Of a stretch of DNA of 7,792 nt, positions 6,134 through 7,792 are shown in pieces. The first letter of the stretch is position 1. The number at the start of each line of letters is the position of its first letter. A program made the translations under genes and the position numbers. Under the pieces are notes generated by a model. The model was not told where the DNA came from. It ran no database searches and saw only the letters and a program-made list of their open reading frames with translations. Origin of the DNA: Bacteroidota bacterium (GTDB lineage Bacteria; Bacteroidota; Bacteroidia; Bacteroidales; VadinHA17); contig DAOVLD010000074.1 in the NCBI GenBank assembly GCA_030631445.1, positions 1 through 7,792 of the forward strand. Reading direction: 5' to 3'.

Positions 6134-7525
6134 ATGAATTACGATATGATTGTTATCGGTAGCGGACCGGGAGGGTATGTTGCTGCAATAAGAGCCTCAC
6201 AACTGGGTAAAAAAGTAGCTGTTGTGGAGAGGGCTGAGCTGGGGGGTATCTGCCTTAACTGGGGTTGTATCCCCGCCAAATCGTTGTTGAAAAGTGCAAA
6301 AGTGTATGAAAATGTGAAGAATGCAGTAGATTATGGGGTTAAAATAAATGGTGATATAAGTCCTGATATAAAAAGAATGATGGAAAGAAGCAGAGCTATT
6401 GCAGATGAAATGAGCAAAGGGATTCAATATCTTTTTAAAAAGAATAAAATTGACCATATAAAGGGTTTCGGCAAACTTGCCGGGGAAAATAAAGTTCGGG
6501 TAGAAAGTGATAATGGTAAATATGAAGAATATGTTGTACCACATATTATACTGGCTACCGGAGCCAGACCGAAAGAATTGTCCAACCTGAAACTGGATAG
6601 GAAAAAAATAATCGGTTACCGGGAAGCATTAACCCTGAATAAGATGCCTGAATCTATGATTATTGTCGGATCAGGGACTATCGGAAGCGAGTTTGCATAT
6701 TTTTATAATTCTATAGGAGTAAATGTTACTCTTGTTGAATTCCTTCCAAATATTGTACCGCTTGAGGATGAAGAAGTGTCAAAGCAACTTGAACGATCTT
6801 TTAAGAAAGCAGGTATGAAAGTGATAACCGGTTCATTTGTTGAACAGGTTGATATAAATGGAGAGAAATGTATAGTAACCGTGAAAACCAGGAAGGGGGA
6901 AAAGGAAATTGAAGCAGATATTGTCCTGTCTGCAGTTGGTATTTCTCCTAATCTGGAAAATATTGGTATTGAGGAAATTGGTATTGAGATGGATAAAGAC
7001 AAAATAAGGGTTGATGAATATTACCAGACAAATGTAAAAGGAATATATGCTATTGGAGATATTGTACATGGACAATCACTTGCCCATGTTGCTTCTGCTG
7101 AGGGAATTATATGCGTTGAAAATATTGCCGGGAAAACACCCGATCAGCTTGACTATAAAAATATTCCATCATGTACCTATACATCACCGGAAGTGGCATC
7201 GGTTGGTATGACAGAAAAAGAGGCAAAAGAAGCAGGTTATGAAATAAAAGTCGGGAAATTTCCGTTTATTGCTTCAGGTAAAGCCAGGGCAATTGGTGAA
7301 AAAGAAGGTTTTGTCAAATTGATCTTTGATACCAGATATGGTGAGTTGTTAGGAGGACATATGATAGGTACCAATGTTACTGAAATGATCGCGGAAATTG
7401 TCGTGGCACGAAAACTTGAAATTACCGGTCCCGAATTGATCAAATCTATACACCCGCATCCAACAATGTCTGAAGCTGTAATGGAAGCAGCTGCTGTTGC
7501 ATATGATGAGGTAATTAATCTATAA
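6134..7525 (+). CDS. lpdA: Dihydrolipoyl dehydrogenase (E3)
   Basis: This 463-residue cytosolic flavoprotein reoxidises dihydrolipoyl groups of 2-oxoacid dehydrogenase complexes or the glycine-cleavage H protein, passing electrons through FAD to NAD+. Motifs appear in order: FAD-binding GSGPGG (9-14); redox disulfide C40-LNWG-C45 followed by IPAKSLL; NAD-binding GSGTIGSE (179-186); the second FAD contact with G308-D309 (YAIGDI) and the following AHVASAEG segment; and the C-terminal interface with catalytic H442 and E447 in HPHPTMSE (440-447). Length is normal and no key residue is missing. CLNWGC, with Trp where many enzymes have Val, is a known variant. No E1, E2, GcvH or lipoyl domain is encoded in the window, so the client complex is unknown. 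An aminotransferase-like gene starts 12 bp downstream and is probably co-transcribed. The gene is divergent from the unassigned 166-residue ORF. Only a weak AGAG lies before the start, as is usual in this phylum. Confidence 0.96.
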   Translation: MNYDMIVIGSGPGGYVAAIRASQLGKKVAVVERAELGGICLNWGCIPAKSLLKSAKVYENVKNAVDYGVKINGDISPDIKRMMERSRAIADEMSKGIQYLFKKNKIDHIKGFGKLAGENKVRVESDNGKYEEYVVPHIILATGARPKELSNLKLDRKKIIGYREALTLNKMPESMIIVGSGTIGSEFAYFYNSIGVNVTLVEFLPNIVPLEDEEVSKQLERSFKKAGMKVITGSFVEQVDINGEKCIVTVKTRKGEKEIEADIVLSAVGISPNLENIGIEEIGIEMDKDKIRVDEYYQTNVKGIYAIGDIVHGQSLAHVASAEGIICVENIAGKTPDQLDYKNIPSCTYTSPEVASVGMTEKEAKEAGYEIKVGKFPFIASGKARAIGEKEGFVKLIFDTRYGELLGGHMIGTNVTEMIAEIVVARKLEITGPELIKSIHPHPTMSEAVMEAAAVAYDEVINL

Positions 7526-7537
7526 AATCCAAAACAA

Positions 7538-7792
7538 ATGAATGTTAATCGTAGTGGTGCCAAATTTTCAAAAATTGTTGGTATAGGTCAGAAAATTAAA
7601 GAATTAAGCAGGAAAAACGGAAAAGAATACCTTTATCTGAACCGGGGAGTCAATGCTGTTTGTAATATTGACCTTTCGGAGGTAATTGGAAATATTGATT
7701 TCAATAGTGATAACATTCAGGTATATCCTCCAATACCCGGATTTCCGGAACTTAAGGAAGCTATAAATGATATCTATTTTGGAAATAAAACG
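7538..7792 (+). CDS. Class I/II (PLP-dependent) aminotransferase-like protein, 3'-partial
   Basis: Only the first 85 residues are present. They show the usual N-terminal layout of fold-type I aminotransferases: a short helix (about 13-27), the strand YLYLNRGVN (31-39) in place of the family's LxxGxP, then VYPPIPGFPELKEAI (62-76), which matches the Y-x-P-x-x-G-x-x-x-L-R-x-A-I signature that follows it. The PLP lysine and other catalytic residues lie beyond the edge, so substrate cannot be told. The start is 12 bp after the lpd stop with no room for a promoter or terminator, so the two are likely one transcriptional unit. ATG 7538 opens the frame; the nearby ATG at 7542 is in another frame. Confidence 0.75.
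   Translation, partial: MNVNRSGAKFSKIVGIGQKIKELSRKNGKEYLYLNRGVNAVCNIDLSEVIGNIDFNSDNIQVYPPIPGFPELKEAINDIYFGNKT

Noticed and set aside
6197..6544. Minus-strand ORFs inside lpd (also at 6703-7002, 6833-7075 and 7237-7563)
   Set aside because: All lie antisense to a fully conserved lpd frame and have low-complexity Ile/Ser/Phe-rich translations.

Overview
The window reads as chromosomal DNA of a Bacteroidota bacterium, probably of the Bacteroidales/Marinilabiliales type. This is inferred from AT-rich base composition, weak or absent Shine-Dalgarno sequences, one TAnnTTTG-type -7 element, a DUF1573 protein, and a large exported protein joining a degenerate peptidase-like domain, a TolB-like propeller and a C-terminal barrel-like region. 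I see no sign of phage, transposon, CRISPR array, rRNA or tRNA.

Layout. Positions 1-2829 (minus strand) hold most of the large exported protein; its C-terminus lies off the left edge. A 211-bp divergent gap follows. Then come two plus-strand genes 59 bp apart: an exported three-domain DUF1573 protein (3041-4147) and a MeaB/MMAA-type GTPase chaperone (4207-5289). A 101-bp gap separates meaB from a convergent minus-strand gene (5391-5891) for a 166-residue protein I cannot assign firmly; parts of it hint at an ADP-ribosyltransferase-like fold. A 242-bp divergent gap (5892-6133) contains an inverted repeat and a near-perfect 55-nt hairpin built from AAGGCT-like hexamers. Dihydrolipoyl dehydrogenase follows (6134-7525), and 12 bp later starts a class I/II aminotransferase-like gene that runs off the right edge (7538-7792).

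How the genes relate. The left half looks like an envelope locus: two divergently transcribed exported proteins that share one upstream region. MeaB (cobalamin-dependent methylmalonyl-CoA mutase upkeep) and Lpd (E3 of 2-oxoacid dehydrogenase or glycine-cleavage complexes) are core metabolism, but none of their usual partners is in view. Most of the window is ordinary housekeeping. The parts that merit a second look are the hexamer hairpin, the unassigned 166-residue protein and the peptidase-like domain that has lost its zinc ligands.
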